A stretch of DNA of 21,389 nucleotides, from positions 1-21,389 of the forward strand of contig DAOULB010000046.1 in NCBI GenBank assembly GCA_034420695.1, given 5' to 3'. Shown piece by piece: positions 13,555 through 21,389 of the stretch (positions within the stretch are counted from its first letter, which is position 1; each line of letters opens with the position of its first letter). The stretch is from Io17-Chloro-G2 sp034420695. Its GTDB lineage: Bacteria; Chloroflexota; Dehalococcoidia; Lucifugimonadales; UBA3495. Below the pieces are notes generated by a model. That model saw nothing but the letters and a program-made list of their open reading frames with translations, ran no database searches and was not told the origin of the DNA. The position numbers were made by a program, and so were the translations under genes.

Positions 13555-16500
13555 TTATGGTCTACGTCGCCTCAACCAGCCTTGGGACAACCGGTATAGC
13601 GGCCGGGTGGCCAGAACGCCGAGGATCAGCACCAGAAGCAGCCAGCATGATGGCCCCGGGATAATCCCGTCTTCCGGAAGCGTCTTCCTCGCATCGGCGG
13701 GGGCCTGGGAGGGCGCGCCCGGAGGCTGCGGCGTGGGGGCCATCGCCAGCATGGTATTAGGCGCCTCAGCCGTTGGCGTCGGCTGGGGTTCGGGCATGGA
13801 AACTTCAACCGGATTCAGCGGCGCCGGCGTTGGGGTAGGCGTAGGCCCGGAATCTGCCGTGGGAACCCCAGCTGAATGCAACGCACCGGGCGTTGGAGTG
13901 GGCTTGAGCATACCCACGGATTCCAGTTCATCGGCGTCGCTCACAGTCGGGGCGGTAGTCGGGGTGGGCATCGGCGATGGTTCAGGTTCTGGCGTCGATG
14001 CAGGCGTCGGCGACGGGACCGGCGTAGGCATAGGCGTGGCCGTTGGGACTGGCGCGGGCGTCGGCGTCGGAATTGGCCTCGGGGATGGACCACCGCCACC
14101 TGGACGACCTCCCGGTCGTCTGTTATCCCTGATGGTTGTCTCCGCTGTCGGCGTACCCAACTCGGGGGTTGCTCCTCCCCCGGACGGGTCGGAGATGGAC
14201 ACTGTGAACGTCTCGTTAGGGTCGCTCAACCCGTCACGGATGGTCTCGACCATAACCTTGTGTCCGTTGCCGTTGCTCCGGGCCTCGAAGATTATCTCGC
14301 CGGACCTGCCGGTGTAGTCCTGGCCATCCCTCGCGGTGCCGTCCGCAGAGGCGTAGTCCACCCTCAGGTTCTCTGTGGGAATAACCCCCGGCGGCGAAAG
14401 GGAAACGGAGTAGGCTGCCGTTTGCCCTTCGTTCACGGCGCCTGGGCCGCTGATGCTCACCTTGATGGGGTCGCTCTCGGCGATGGTGGCCCTGGCGCTG
14501 GACGCTCCGGACCTCAGGGACACCTCTTGGGAGAGCTGTTTGGGGGTAACGGTCCCCAGGGTCACCTGTTGAGAGGGCTGCTTGAGAGTAACGGTCCCCA
14601 AGGTCACGGTGAAGTCCTCGGCCTTCTCGGATAGCATGTCGTCAATGATATTGACGGCGATCTTCTTTTCAGTTGTGCCGGCTGGGAAGGCTATGGTGGA
14701 TGGACTCGGAGAGTAGTCTTTGGCCTCAGCCGTGCCTGCGGTGACGCTCCAAGCCACGGTAACGTCGCTGGGTAACGCCCTGGACAGGGTGACGGTGAAG
14801 ACAACGTCTTCTCCTTCGGCCACCTCGCCTTCCGGCCCGGTGATGCTGAGCTCCACCGTCTCGTTATCCGTGATGGTGATGTCCACCGGTTCCACCGTCA
14901 GCCCGGTAGCCTGCCCGGATATGGTGATGGTCTCGTCTTCTTCCTCGAGGTTATCGTCTATGGGGGTGACGGTCAGCTTGCCGGAGCCGCTCACCTGCCC
15001 TGCGTCAATGGTGATGTTGTTGAGTGTCGAAGCGGTGTAGTCTGTCCCTTGAGTGGCCGTGCCGTCCAGGCTGCCGATAGTCACCGTAGTGTCCGCGGTC
15101 AAGACTCTGCCGCCGTTCAGTGTGGCGGTGACGGTGACGGCAGTGGCCCCGTCGTCCTCGGCTATTCTGCTGGGACTGGCGCTCAGGGTAATGGATGATG
15201 CCCCGTCGTCGTCGTCAATGGTGGTTTCTACGGACCTGGTGCCCAGGCTGGCCGTGGGCCCTCCCCCGCCTGCGGGGTTGGAGATGGAGACAGTGAAGGT
15301 CTCCCCGGCGCCCTCGTCCTCGGTGTCCTCGGTGGTGCTCACCTCAAACGTCTGCGGCTCCGCCGATGCCTGGGTGAAGGTCAGCGTGCCGGACTTGCCC
15401 GTGTAGTCAGACCCCGCTACAGCGGTGCCGTCGCTCGTGGCGTACTCCACCGTCAGGTTGGCTGTCGGCGTCACGCCGGAAGGTGACAACGACACCGTGT
15501 ATGTACCGGCTTCTCCCTCGTTGACGGTGGCCGGCCCGCTCAGCTCGACGGTGATGGGGTCACTCTCCTCTATCGTCGCTGAGGCGCTGTCAGAATCGCT
15601 CTTGAGCGAGACCTGAGAGGAGAGAGTAGAGGTGACTTCGGTCAGAGTCACAGTAAAGGCCTCGGCGGTCTCCGACAGCAGGTCGTCTGCAGCGGTGACG
15701 TCAATAGTCTGGGTGGCCCCGGCCGCGCTGTTGGCCGCGAAGGTGGCCGTACCGGAAACTCTGCCCAAGTCCGATGGCTCCGCCTCGCCAGTTCCCAGCA
15801 GGGCGGACCACGCCACGATGACTTTAGCGTCCACCGGCTGTGAGAGGGTGACGGTGAATGAGGCATCGGAGCCCTCAGATACGGTCCTGTTGGGACCGGC
15901 AATGGTCAGGTTGGCAATGGTCAGGTCCGAGAAGTCTTTGTCTTCCGGCGCCTCGGTTTCCTTATTGTCGTCAGTCAGCGTGATGGTGGCGGGGCTGACC
16001 GTCAGCCCGGAAGTAGTGCTTCCTGAGACCACTATGGTCTCGTCTCCCTCCACGATGTCGTCATCCGTTGGGGAGACCTCAAGCTTGCCCGTACCGCTGG
16101 AACTGTTGGCCTTTATGGTGATGCTGGTCAGCTGGGTATTCACCTCGTAGTCATCTGATCCTGCAGTGCCGCTCAAGCTGCCGATATTCACCCTGGTGTC
16201 TGTACCCAGGACGTTGTCGTTCAAGGTGGCGGTGACGGTAAATTCAGTGGCCCCGTCACCCTCCCCTACACTGGAGGGACTTACGCTCAGTGCGATGTCC
16301 GCCGGAACGTCATCGTCGGTAATGGTAGTGGTCACAGAGGCCGCGCCCACGCTGGGGATGGGCCCGCCCCCACCAACGGGCTTGGAGATGGAGACACTGA
16401 AGGTCTCGTCCGGTTCGTCCAGGATGTCCTCGGTGGTGCTCACCGTCAAGGTCTGCGGCCCCGCCGCCGTTTGGGTGAAGGTCAGAGTCCCCGAAGCCGC

Positions 16501-19500
16501 CGTGTAGTCGCTGCCGGCTATGGCGGTGCCGTCGGCGGTGACGTAGGGCACGGTCAGGTCCTCGATGGGCGTAACGCTGGAGGGTGACAGGGAGACCGTG
16601 TACGCCGTGGTCGTATCACCCTCTTCCACGCTGGAAGGCCCGCTGATGGTCACCGTGATGGGATCGCTCTCAGATATGGTCGCAGTGGCGCTCCCGGAAC
16701 CGTTCTTTACCGATACTTGTTCCGACAGGGCCCCACCCACTGCGCCGAGGGTCACGGTGAAGAATTCTTCTCTTTCGGAGAGCAGGTCGTCGACAGCGGT
16801 GACTGCAATAGTCTGGGTGGCCCCGGCCGCGCTGTTGGCGGTGAAGGTGACCGTGCCGGTGACGCTACCCAAGTCGGCTCCCTCCGCCGTATCAGTAGCC
16901 AGTGGCGCGCTCCAGGCTGCTGTGATATCGGCCTCTACAGAGTGGGAGAGGGTCACGGTAAATACGGCGTCGCTGCCCTCAGGCACGTTCGACGCGGGGC
17001 CTGCGATGCTCAGGGTGGCCCCGTCTTTGTCGTTGGGGTTCTGGCTGGTGTTCCTGTTATCGTCGGTCAGGGTGATGCTGACCGATCCCACGGTGAAGCC
17101 GCTGGCCGTCCCGGAAACCGTGATCGTCTCGTCTCCCTCGACTAGATCGTCGTCCGTGGGCGTCAACTCCAGCGTACCCGTGCCGTAGGAATCGTTGGCG
17201 TCTATGGTGATGCTGGTCAGCGTCGTGTTCACCGCGTAGTCGGTGTCCTTCCTCGCGGTCCCGGACAGCGCCCCTATCGTCACTTCCGTTGCCGAGGTAA
17301 GGGGATTGCCGTCCAGTGTCGCCGTCACCGTGAACTTCGTCTGGCCATCGTCCTCCCCAAAGGTAGAGGGGGTGACGCTCAGAGTGATGTCCACCGGATC
17401 GTCGTCGTCGGTGATGGTGGTGCTCACCGAGGTCTTGGTACTGTCCAAGGAAGACGATGGTCCTCCCCCACCCGCGGGATTGGAGATCGTCACGCTGAAG
17501 GTCTCGTCCTGTTCGTCCAGGCTGTCCTCGGTGGTCTGCACCGTGAAGGTCTGCGCCCCTGCTGCAGTCTGCGTGAACGTCAACGTCCCCGACTTGCTGG
17601 TGTAGTCGGTCCCTGCCGTCGCCGTCCCGTCGGACGTAGCGTAATTGACGGTCAGGGTGGCTGTAGGAGTTACCCCACTGGGGGACAGGGAGACGGTGTA
17701 GTCCGTCGTGGTTTCGCCCTCGTCCACTGCCGACGGTCCGGTGATCCCCACCGTGATGGGGTCGCTCTCCGCTATGGTGGCGGTGGCGCTGGAGGCCGTG
17801 GTCTTGACGTGAACAATGTCCGCTTGGTCACCGGTATCGGCCCCCAACGCGACACTGAAGGTCTCGGAGGTCTCCGACAGGTTGTCGTTGGTGACGGGGA
17901 TGGCGATGTTCTTGGTGGCCCCTGCCCCGCTGCTGGCTGTAAAGGTCACCGTCCCGGACGTTGCCGTGTAGTCCGAGGTCTCAGCCGTCCCTGCTGTCGC
18001 GGACCACGCTACTATTACGTCCGCCGCCACGGTGTTGGACAGTGTGACGGTGAAGGTGGCGTTGGATCCTTCTGTCACATCCGCCGTCGGCCCGGTGATG
18101 CTCAGATATGCCGCTTCGTTGTCATGGATGGTGATGACATCGGAGCTGACTCTCAAGGTATCGGAGGTGCTGCCGACTTTGATGGTCTCGTCGCCCTCCA
18201 CATCGGTGTCGTCGATTATGGTGAGGGTCAGGGTTCCCGACGCGCTGGCCGTATTGGCCGGGATGGTCAGGCTGGCCAGGGCCGTGGTCACCGTGTAGTC
18301 CTTGCCGGTCCCGCCTTCCGCCGTACCTGCCAGGGCGAGGGGAACCGTGATGTCTACTGTCGGCAGTATCGCAGAGTCGTGGGTAGCCGTTACCGTGAAG
18401 TCAGTTTGTCCGGCGTCCTCGTTCACGCTGTCCGGGGCGACCATTAGCGTGATCTCCCAATTGCCGGGGATGCTAGGGCTGAGAATAAGACCGTCGTTGT
18501 CGACGATGGTGGTGGTGACCTCCATCTTGGTGGTGCTGAGGGTAGGAACCGGACCGCCCCCGCCGGACGGACTGTTGATGCTCACCTTGAAGGTCTCGCT
18601 ATTCTCGGCCACGATGTCCTCGGTGGTCTGCACCGTGAAGGTCTGCGCTCCGGCGGCGGTGTTCGTGAAGGTGAGGGCCCCCGACTTGGAGGTGTAGTCT
18701 TCGCCGGCCGTGGCCGTCTCCGCGCCGTCAGCGGTGTCGTCGGCCGTGGCGTATCTCACCGTCAGGTCGGACGTCGGCGTCCCGCCAGACAGGCTCACCG
18801 TGTAGTTGGTGGTGGCGTCCCCCTCGGTCACTGTGGACGGCCCGGCGATACTCACCGTGATGGGATCGTTCTCGGAGATAGTGGCGCCGGCCGAGTCCGA
18901 GCCGCTCTTCTTCGATACCTGGCTTGACAGGTCTCCCCCTACCGTCCCCAGCGTCACCGTGAAACTCTCAGCTGTCTCAGACAACGCGTCGTCCGTCACC
19001 GAGATGTCTATGTCCTCGGTCGCTCCCGCAGAACTCCCCGCCGCAAACGTCACCGTCCCGCTGTCTGGCGAGTAGTCGTCCGTGTTCCCAGTCGCACTCC
19101 ACGCCACCGTCACTTCCTTGGCAATGGCCTTCGACAGCGTCACCGTGAACTCCGCGTCCGACCCCTCAGACACGTCCGCCGACGGGCCCTCTATGCTCAA
19201 CTCCGATCCGTCCTTGTCGTCCGTCGGCGTGGTGGTCTTGTTGTCGTCCGTCAGCGTCACCGTCGCCGATGTCACGCTCAGCCCCGTGACGGTGGTGGTC
19301 CCGGGGATGACGATCGTCTCGTCACCCTCGACGATGTCGTCGTCCGTCGGCGTGATCTTCAGCGTACCCGTCCCGCTGGTCTCGTTGGCCGCTATGGTGA
19401 TGCTGGCCAGCGCCTCGGTCACGGCGTAGTCGGTGTCCTTAGTCGCCGTGCCGGACAGTGTGCTGATGGTCACCACCGTCTCCGTCGGCCGCGCACCCTC

Positions 19501-21389
19501 GTTCAGCGTCGCCGTCACCGTAACCGACGTCTCTCCGTCGTCCTCCCCAAGACTGGAGGGATTCGCCGACAGCGCGATCCCAGTCGACGCATCGTCGTCG
19601 TCCGTGATGGTGGTGTTCGCCGACGAGGTGCCAAGGATGGGCGTCGCGCCGCCGCCGCTGGGGTTGGAGATGGTCACGCTGAACGTCTCCCCCGTGCCCT
19701 CGTCTATGCTGTCTTCCGTGGTCGCCACCGTGAAGGTCTTGTTGGCGTGGTCCGCCGGGGTGAAGGTCAAGGTCGTTGCCGAGACGGCCGTGTAGTCGCT
19801 CCCCGCCGTCGCCGTCCCGTCGGACGTGGCGTAGTCGACCGTCAGGTCGGCCGTGGGCGTGCCGCCGGACAAACTCACCGTGTAGGCCGTGGTCGTATCC
19901 CCCTCGTCTACCGTAGACGGTCCGGTGATGCTCACCGTAATGGGGTCGCTCTCCGCTATGGTGGCTACGCTGCTTTTGGCCGTAGTCTTGACCCGAACAT
20001 TGTCCGATTGGGTGCCGCCGACGGCGCCCAGCACCACGCCAAAGGTTTCGGCGGTCTCCGACAGGCTATCCTCGGTGGTGGCGATGGTGATGCTCTGGCT
20101 GGCGCCCGCCGCGGAGTTGGCCGTGAAGGTCACCGTCCCGGACGCTGCCGTGTAGTCCGAGGTCTTAGCCGTTATTGGGGCGTCGGTCCACTCGACCGTT
20201 ACGTCCGCCGGCACGGACTTGGACAGGGTGACGGTGAAGGTGGCGTTGGACCCTTCCGTCACCTCCGCCGTCGGCCCGGCGATGCTCAGATACGTCGCTT
20301 CGTCGTCATGGATGGTGATGACTGCGGACTGAATGATCAGGCTTTCATAGGTGCCGCCGACGATGATGGTCTCGTCCCCTTCGAATTCATCGTCGTCGTT
20401 AATAGTGAGGTTCAGCGTCCCTGTACCGCTGTTCGAGTTGGCCGGGATGGTCACGCTGGCCTGCGCCGGCGCGGTGTAGTCTTTCGTTGTCCCGTGGGTA
20501 GCCGTCCCTGCCAGGGCGAGTTGAATGGTAACGTCCGTGCTCTGTGGGTCCCCATTATGGGTAGCGGTTACCGTGAAGTTAGTGGACCCGGCGCCCTCGT
20601 TTACGCTGCCCGGGTCGACGCTCAGCCAGATGTCTACCGGCGTCACTACATCGACCCGGTCGGGGGGAGGATCGCTTGTGGGGTCGTCGTCCGTTATTGT
20701 CGTCTCCACCGACGCTGTCCCCAAGATGGGCGCAGCTCCGCCGCCGCCGGAAGGACTGGAGATGTTGACGCTGAAGGTCTCACTGGATTCGGCCAGGATG
20801 TCCTCCCTCGTCATCACTGCGAATGTCTTGTTGGCGTGGTCAGCCTCGGTGAAGGTCAGCGTGCCGTTCTTCGCCGTGTAGTCTTCCCCGGCAGCCGCCG
20901 TCCCGTCGGCCGTGGCGTAGTCGACCGTCAGGTCGGCCGTGGGCGTGGCGCCAGACAAACTCACCGTGTAGTTCCCGGTGGCATCACCCTCGTTGACGGA
21001 TGATGGCCCTGAGATGGAGACCCTGATGGCGTCGGTGACGGCGACGGTGAAGTCCTGGGTGGCGTTGGCGGTGTCGTCGTCGCCGTCGCTGGCCGTGATG
21101 GTGGCGGTGTAGTCCTTCACCTCCGCGGTCTGGGAGACTGTGCCGCTCACCTTCTTGGTGGTGGCGTTGTAGGACAGGCCGGTGGGCAGGCCGCTCACCG
21201 TCACGGTCACCGCGTCGCCGTCGGGGTCCCAGGTCGTGATGTCGAAGGCGGTGATGGTGGCGCCCTGCTGGTAGCTCTTGTCGCCTGGGTCGGTGATCTC
21301 CGGGCCGAAGATCTCGTCACTCACCGTCACCGTGAAGTCCTGGGTGACGTCGGCGTTGGTGCCGTCGTTGGCGGTGATGGTGGCGGTGT
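13555..21389 (-). CDS. Giant surface protein with Calx-beta domain repeats (5' end outside window)
   Basis: The frame is open from the right edge to a TAA at 13557-13555, at least 2,611 residues. In order it shows a partial and one full Ig-like (He_PIG-type) module and then 19 Calx-beta-like domains. A Pro/Thr-rich stalk (about 14121-13670) comes next, with runs of PTPTP. A short hydrophobic segment (CWLLLVLILGVLAT, about 13647-13606) and a basic end (RRRRP) close it. Each domain carries the Calx-beta pattern V.EG....FTV.LS....DVTV.W.....A...DYT...GT..F and a DD..(V/S)E..ETF region, whose acidic residues bind calcium in known members. The product is probably exported and anchored by its C-terminus, acting as an adhesin or surface-layer fibre. 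I see no LPXTG motif. No stop or frameshift interrupts it. Confidence 0.92.
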   Translation of the reverse strand, partial: TATITANDGTNADVTQDFTVTVSDEIFGPEITDPGDKSYQQGATITAFDITTWDPDGDAVTVTVSGLPTGLSYNATTKKVSGTVSQTAEVKDYTATITASDGDDDTANATQDFTVAVTDAIRVSISGPSSVNEGDATGNYTVSLSGATPTADLTVDYATADGTAAAGEDYTAKNGTLTFTEADHANKTFAVMTREDILAESSETFSVNISSPSGGGGAAPILGTASVETTITDDDPTSDPPPDRVDVVTPVDIWLSVDPGSVNEGAGSTNFTVTATHNGDPQSTDVTIQLALAGTATHGTTKDYTAPAQASVTIPANSNSGTGTLNLTINDDDEFEGDETIIVGGTYESLIIQSAVITIHDDEATYLSIAGPTAEVTEGSNATFTVTLSKSVPADVTVEWTDAPITAKTSDYTAASGTVTFTANSAAGASQSITIATTEDSLSETAETFGVVLGAVGGTQSDNVRVKTTAKSSVATIAESDPITVSITGPSTVDEGDTTTAYTVSLSGGTPTADLTVDYATSDGTATAGSDYTAVSATTLTFTPADHANKTFTVATTEDSIDEGTGETFSVTISNPSGGGATPILGTSSANTTITDDDDASTGIALSANPSSLGEDDGETSVTVTATLNEGARPTETVVTISTLSGTATKDTDYAVTEALASITIAANETSGTGTLKITPTDDDIVEGDETIVIPGTTTVTGLSVTSATVTLTDDNKTTTPTDDKDGSELSIEGPSADVSEGSDAEFTVTLSKAIAKEVTVAWSATGNTDDYSPDSGTVTFAAGSSAGATEDIDISVTDDALSETAESFTVTLGTVGGDLSSQVSKKSGSDSAGATISENDPITVSIAGPSTVTEGDATTNYTVSLSGGTPTSDLTVRYATADDTADGAETATAGEDYTSKSGALTFTNTAAGAQTFTVQTTEDIVAENSETFKVSINSPSGGGGPVPTLSTTKMEVTTTIVDNDGLILSPSIPGNWEITLMVAPDSVNEDAGQTDFTVTATHDSAILPTVDITVPLALAGTAEGGTGKDYTVTTALASLTIPANTASASGTLTLTIIDDTDVEGDETIKVGSTSDTLRVSSDVITIHDNEAAYLSITGPTADVTEGSNATFTVTLSNTVAADVIVAWSATAGTAETSDYTATSGTVTFTASSGAGATKNIAIPVTNDNLSETSETFSVALGADTGDQADIVHVKTTASSATATIAESDPITVGITGPSAVDEGETTTDYTVSLSPSGVTPTATLTVNYATSDGTATAGTDYTSKSGTLTFTQTAAGAQTFTVQTTEDSLDEQDETFSVTISNPAGGGGPSSSLDSTKTSVSTTITDDDDPVDITLSVTPSTFGEDDGQTKFTVTATLDGNPLTSATEVTIGALSGTARKDTDYAVNTTLTSITIDANDSYGTGTLELTPTDDDLVEGDETITVSGTASGFTVGSVSITLTDDNRNTSQNPNDKDGATLSIAGPASNVPEGSDAVFTVTLSHSVEADITAAWSAPLATDTAEGADLGSVTGTVTFTANSAAGATQTIAVTAVDDLLSEREEFFTVTLGAVGGALSEQVSVKNGSGSATATISESDPITVTISGPSSVEEGDTTTAYTVSLSPSSVTPIEDLTVPYVTADGTAIAGSDYTAASGTLTFTQTAAGPQTLTVSTTEDILDEPDETFSVSISKPVGGGGPIPSVGAASVTTTITDDDVPADIALSVSPSSVGEGDGATEFTVTATLNDNVLGTDTRVNIGSLSGTAGSDDYEVNTQLTSITIKANSSSGTGKLEVSPTDDDIVEGDETIVVSGSTTSGLTVSPATITLTDDNKETEAPEDKDFSDLTIANLTIAGPNRTVSEGSDASFTVTLSQPVDAKVIVAWSALLGTGEAEPSDLGRVSGTATFAANSAAGATQTIDVTAADDLLSETAEAFTVTLTEVTSTLSSQVSLKSDSDSASATIEESDPITVELSGPATVNEGEAGTYTVSLSPSGVTPTANLTVEYATSDGTAVAGSDYTGKSGTLTFTQASAEPQTFEVSTTEDTEDEGAGETFTVSISNPAGGGGPTASLGTRSVETTIDDDDGASSITLSASPSRIAEDDGATAVTVTATLNGGRVLTADTTVTIGSLDGTATQGTDYTASTLNNITIDAGQVSGSGKLTVTPIDDNLEEEDETITISGQATGLTVEPVDITITDNETVELSITGPEGEVAEGEDVVFTVTLSRALPSDVTVAWSVTAGTAEAKDYSPSPSTIAFPAGTTEKKIAVNIIDDMLSEKAEDFTVTLGTVTLKQPSQQVTLGTVTPKQLSQEVSLRSGASSARATIAESDPIKVSISGPGAVNEGQTAAYSVSLSPPGVIPTENLRVDYASADGTARDGQDYTGRSGEIIFEARSNGNGHKVMVETIRDGLSDPNETFTVSISDPSGGGATPELGTPTAETTIRDNRRPGGRPGGGGPSPRPIPTPTPAPVPTATPMPTPVPSPTPASTPEPEPSPMPTPTTAPTVSDADELESVGMLKPTPTPGALHSAGVPTADSGPTPTPTPAPLNPVEVSMPEPQPTPTAEAPNTMLAMAPTPQPPGAPSQAPADARKTLPEDGIIPGPSCWLLLVLILGVLATRPLYRLSQGWLRRRRP
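13670..14121 (-). repeat. Pro/Thr-rich low-complexity stalk of the giant protein
   Basis: About 150 residues dominated by P, T, A and S. An RRPGGRPGGGGP start is followed by a run of PTPTPAP-type repeats, a more ordinary stretch (VSDADELESVG), then further PTPTP clusters. Such stalks usually extend a surface protein through the cell envelope and are often glycosylated in other bacteria. That role is inferred here. Confidence 0.8.
14122..14472 (-). repeat. Terminal Calx-beta domain A7 (117 residues)
   Basis: Begins DPIKVSISGPGAVNEG and ends TTIRDN. It is an A-type domain without B and C partners. The array therefore ends just after the start of a seventh triplet, directly before the Pro/Thr-rich stalk. 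Confidence 0.8.
14473..15561 (-). repeat. Calx-beta triplet unit 6 (A6-B6-C6), 363 residues
   Basis: Begins DPITVELSGPATVNEG. B6 starts SITLSASPSRIAED and ends ITITDNET. C6 starts VELSITGPEGEVAEG and ends RATIAES. C6 contains an internal 14-residue tandem duplication, listed separately. Confidence 0.8.
14524..14607 (-). repeat. 42-bp tandem duplication inside domain C6
   Basis: Two adjacent 42-bp copies (14607-14566 and 14565-14524) encode VTLGTVTLKQPSQQ and VTLGTVTPKQLSQE. They match at 35 of 42 bases by eye. The other C domains have only one copy of this strand, so this is a local in-frame duplication. Confidence 0.85.
15562..16665 (-). repeat. Calx-beta triplet unit 5 (A5-B5-C5), 368 residues
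   Basis: Begins DPITVTISGPSSVEEG. B5 starts ADIALSVSPSSVGEG and ends LTDDNKETEAPEDKD. C5 starts LTIAGPNRTVSEG and ends SATIEES. It is closest in style to unit 4. Confidence 0.8.
16666..17763 (-). repeat. Calx-beta triplet unit 4 (A4-B4-C4), 366 residues
   Basis: Begins DPITVGITGPSAVDEG. A4 has the SPSGVTPTATL form. B4 ends LTDDNRNTSQNPNDKDG, and C4 starts ATLSIAGPASNVPEG and ends TATISES. It carries the same linker type as unit 2. Confidence 0.8.
17764..18867 (-). repeat. Calx-beta triplet unit 3 (A3-B3-C3), 368 residues
   Basis: Begins DPITVSIAGPSTVTEG. A3 has a small insertion (DGAETATAGEDYT). B3 ends ITIHDNEA, and C3 starts YLSITGPTADVTEG and ends TATIAES. It is close to unit 1 at both protein and DNA level (compare 18081-18145 with about 20266-20330). 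Confidence 0.8.
18868..19947 (-). repeat. Calx-beta triplet unit 2 (A2-B2-C2), 360 residues
   Basis: Begins DPITVSITGPSTVDEG. B2 starts near GIALSANPSSLGED and ends LTDDNK. A linker TTTPTDDKDG leads into C2, SELSIEGPSADVSEG, which ends GATISEN. It shares the TDDN...DKDG linker with unit 4. Confidence 0.8.
19948..21033 (-). repeat. Calx-beta triplet unit 1 (A1-B1-C1), 362 residues
   Basis: Begins DAIRVSISGPSSVNEG. A1 ends with TTITDDD, B1 starts near DIWLSVDPGSVNEG and ends ITIHDDEA, and C1 starts YLSIAGPTAEVTEG and ends VATIAES. It is of the same subtype as unit 3 (IHDxEA linker, VKTTA end). A 37-bp stretch (20911-20947) is identical to 19825-19861 in unit 2. Confidence 0.8.
21034..21389 (-). 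repeat. Ig-like (He_PIG-type) modules of the giant protein
   Basis: One full module of about 89 residues (21300-21034) begins EITDPGDKSYQQG and includes DPDGDAVTVTVSGLP and GLSYNATTKKVSGT. It ends with DYTATITASDGDDDTANATQDFTV. The same ending (TATITANDG...TQDFTVTVSDE) is seen immediately before it, so at least two copies run in tandem and out of the window. The family is known from putative Ig-like and cadherin-like bacterial surface proteins. Confidence 0.75.

Noticed and set aside
13800..14100. CRISPR-like or VNTR array suggested by regular short repeats
   Set aside because: The periodicity comes from Pro-Thr codons of the surface-protein stalk in an intact frame. There are no spacer-like unique segments.
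19747..21003. A 418-residue plus-strand open frame (and several others at 14-20 kb) opposite the giant gene
   Set aside because: These follow the GC-rich repetitive code of the minus-strand Calx-beta gene, have no domain pattern or ribosome-binding site, and recur with the repeat period.

Overview
This GC-rich window carries housekeeping and nitrogen-assimilation genes plus one very large surface-protein gene. The gene content suggests a member of the Chloroflexota, possibly the Dehalococcoidia/SAR202 side. The clues are a GSII-type glutamine synthetase beside Amt genes, a YvcK/CofD-like protein with an N-terminal membrane part next to a bifunctional PGI/PMI, and a giant Calx-beta surface protein with a Pro/Thr-rich tail. 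This placement is an inference from gene families, not from a marker gene.

Layout, left to right. (i) 1 to about 102: the edge of what looks like an IS5-family insertion sequence. Its transposase starts on the minus strand at position 27 and runs out of the window. It abuts an ammonium transporter gene that has lost its first ~100 codons (103-1119). (ii) 1120-3949: a strong terminator, then a promoter region with four pentamer boxes at exact 11-bp spacing, an unannotated 27-residue membrane protein with an excellent ribosome-binding site, a complete Amt transporter, a GSII glutamine synthetase and a textbook terminator. Together these form an ammonium uptake and assimilation unit. (iii) 3980-8646, minus strand: ligA, pth and a secreted lipoprotein metallopeptidase. 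(iv) 8770-10062, plus strand: an MFS transporter with a His-rich tail. (v) 10103-12728, minus strand: a YvcK-family protein and then a bifunctional phosphoglucose/phosphomannose isomerase, each with a recognisable sigma-70-like promoter. (vi) 13071-13493, minus strand: a small four-helix membrane protein. (vii) 13555-21389, minus strand: the 3' 7.8 kb of a giant gene (at least 2,600 codons, start outside the window).

The giant protein is the most striking object. Its visible part has Ig-like (He_PIG) modules, then six consecutive units of about 360-368 residues. Each unit is built from three different Calx-beta-like domains in the fixed order A-B-C. A seventh A domain, a Pro/Thr-rich stalk, a hydrophobic segment and an Arg-rich tail follow. 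There is thus a domain-level repeat (~120 aa), a triplet-level repeat (~1.09 kb) and signs of a two-triplet (~2.2 kb) duplication.

Both ends of the window lie in repetitive DNA (an IS end and tandem domain repeats), so it may be a whole contig that broke at repeats. I see no rRNA, tRNA or CRISPR array. The most novel candidates are the 27-residue membrane protein between the two amt genes with its box array, and the triplet architecture of the giant protein.
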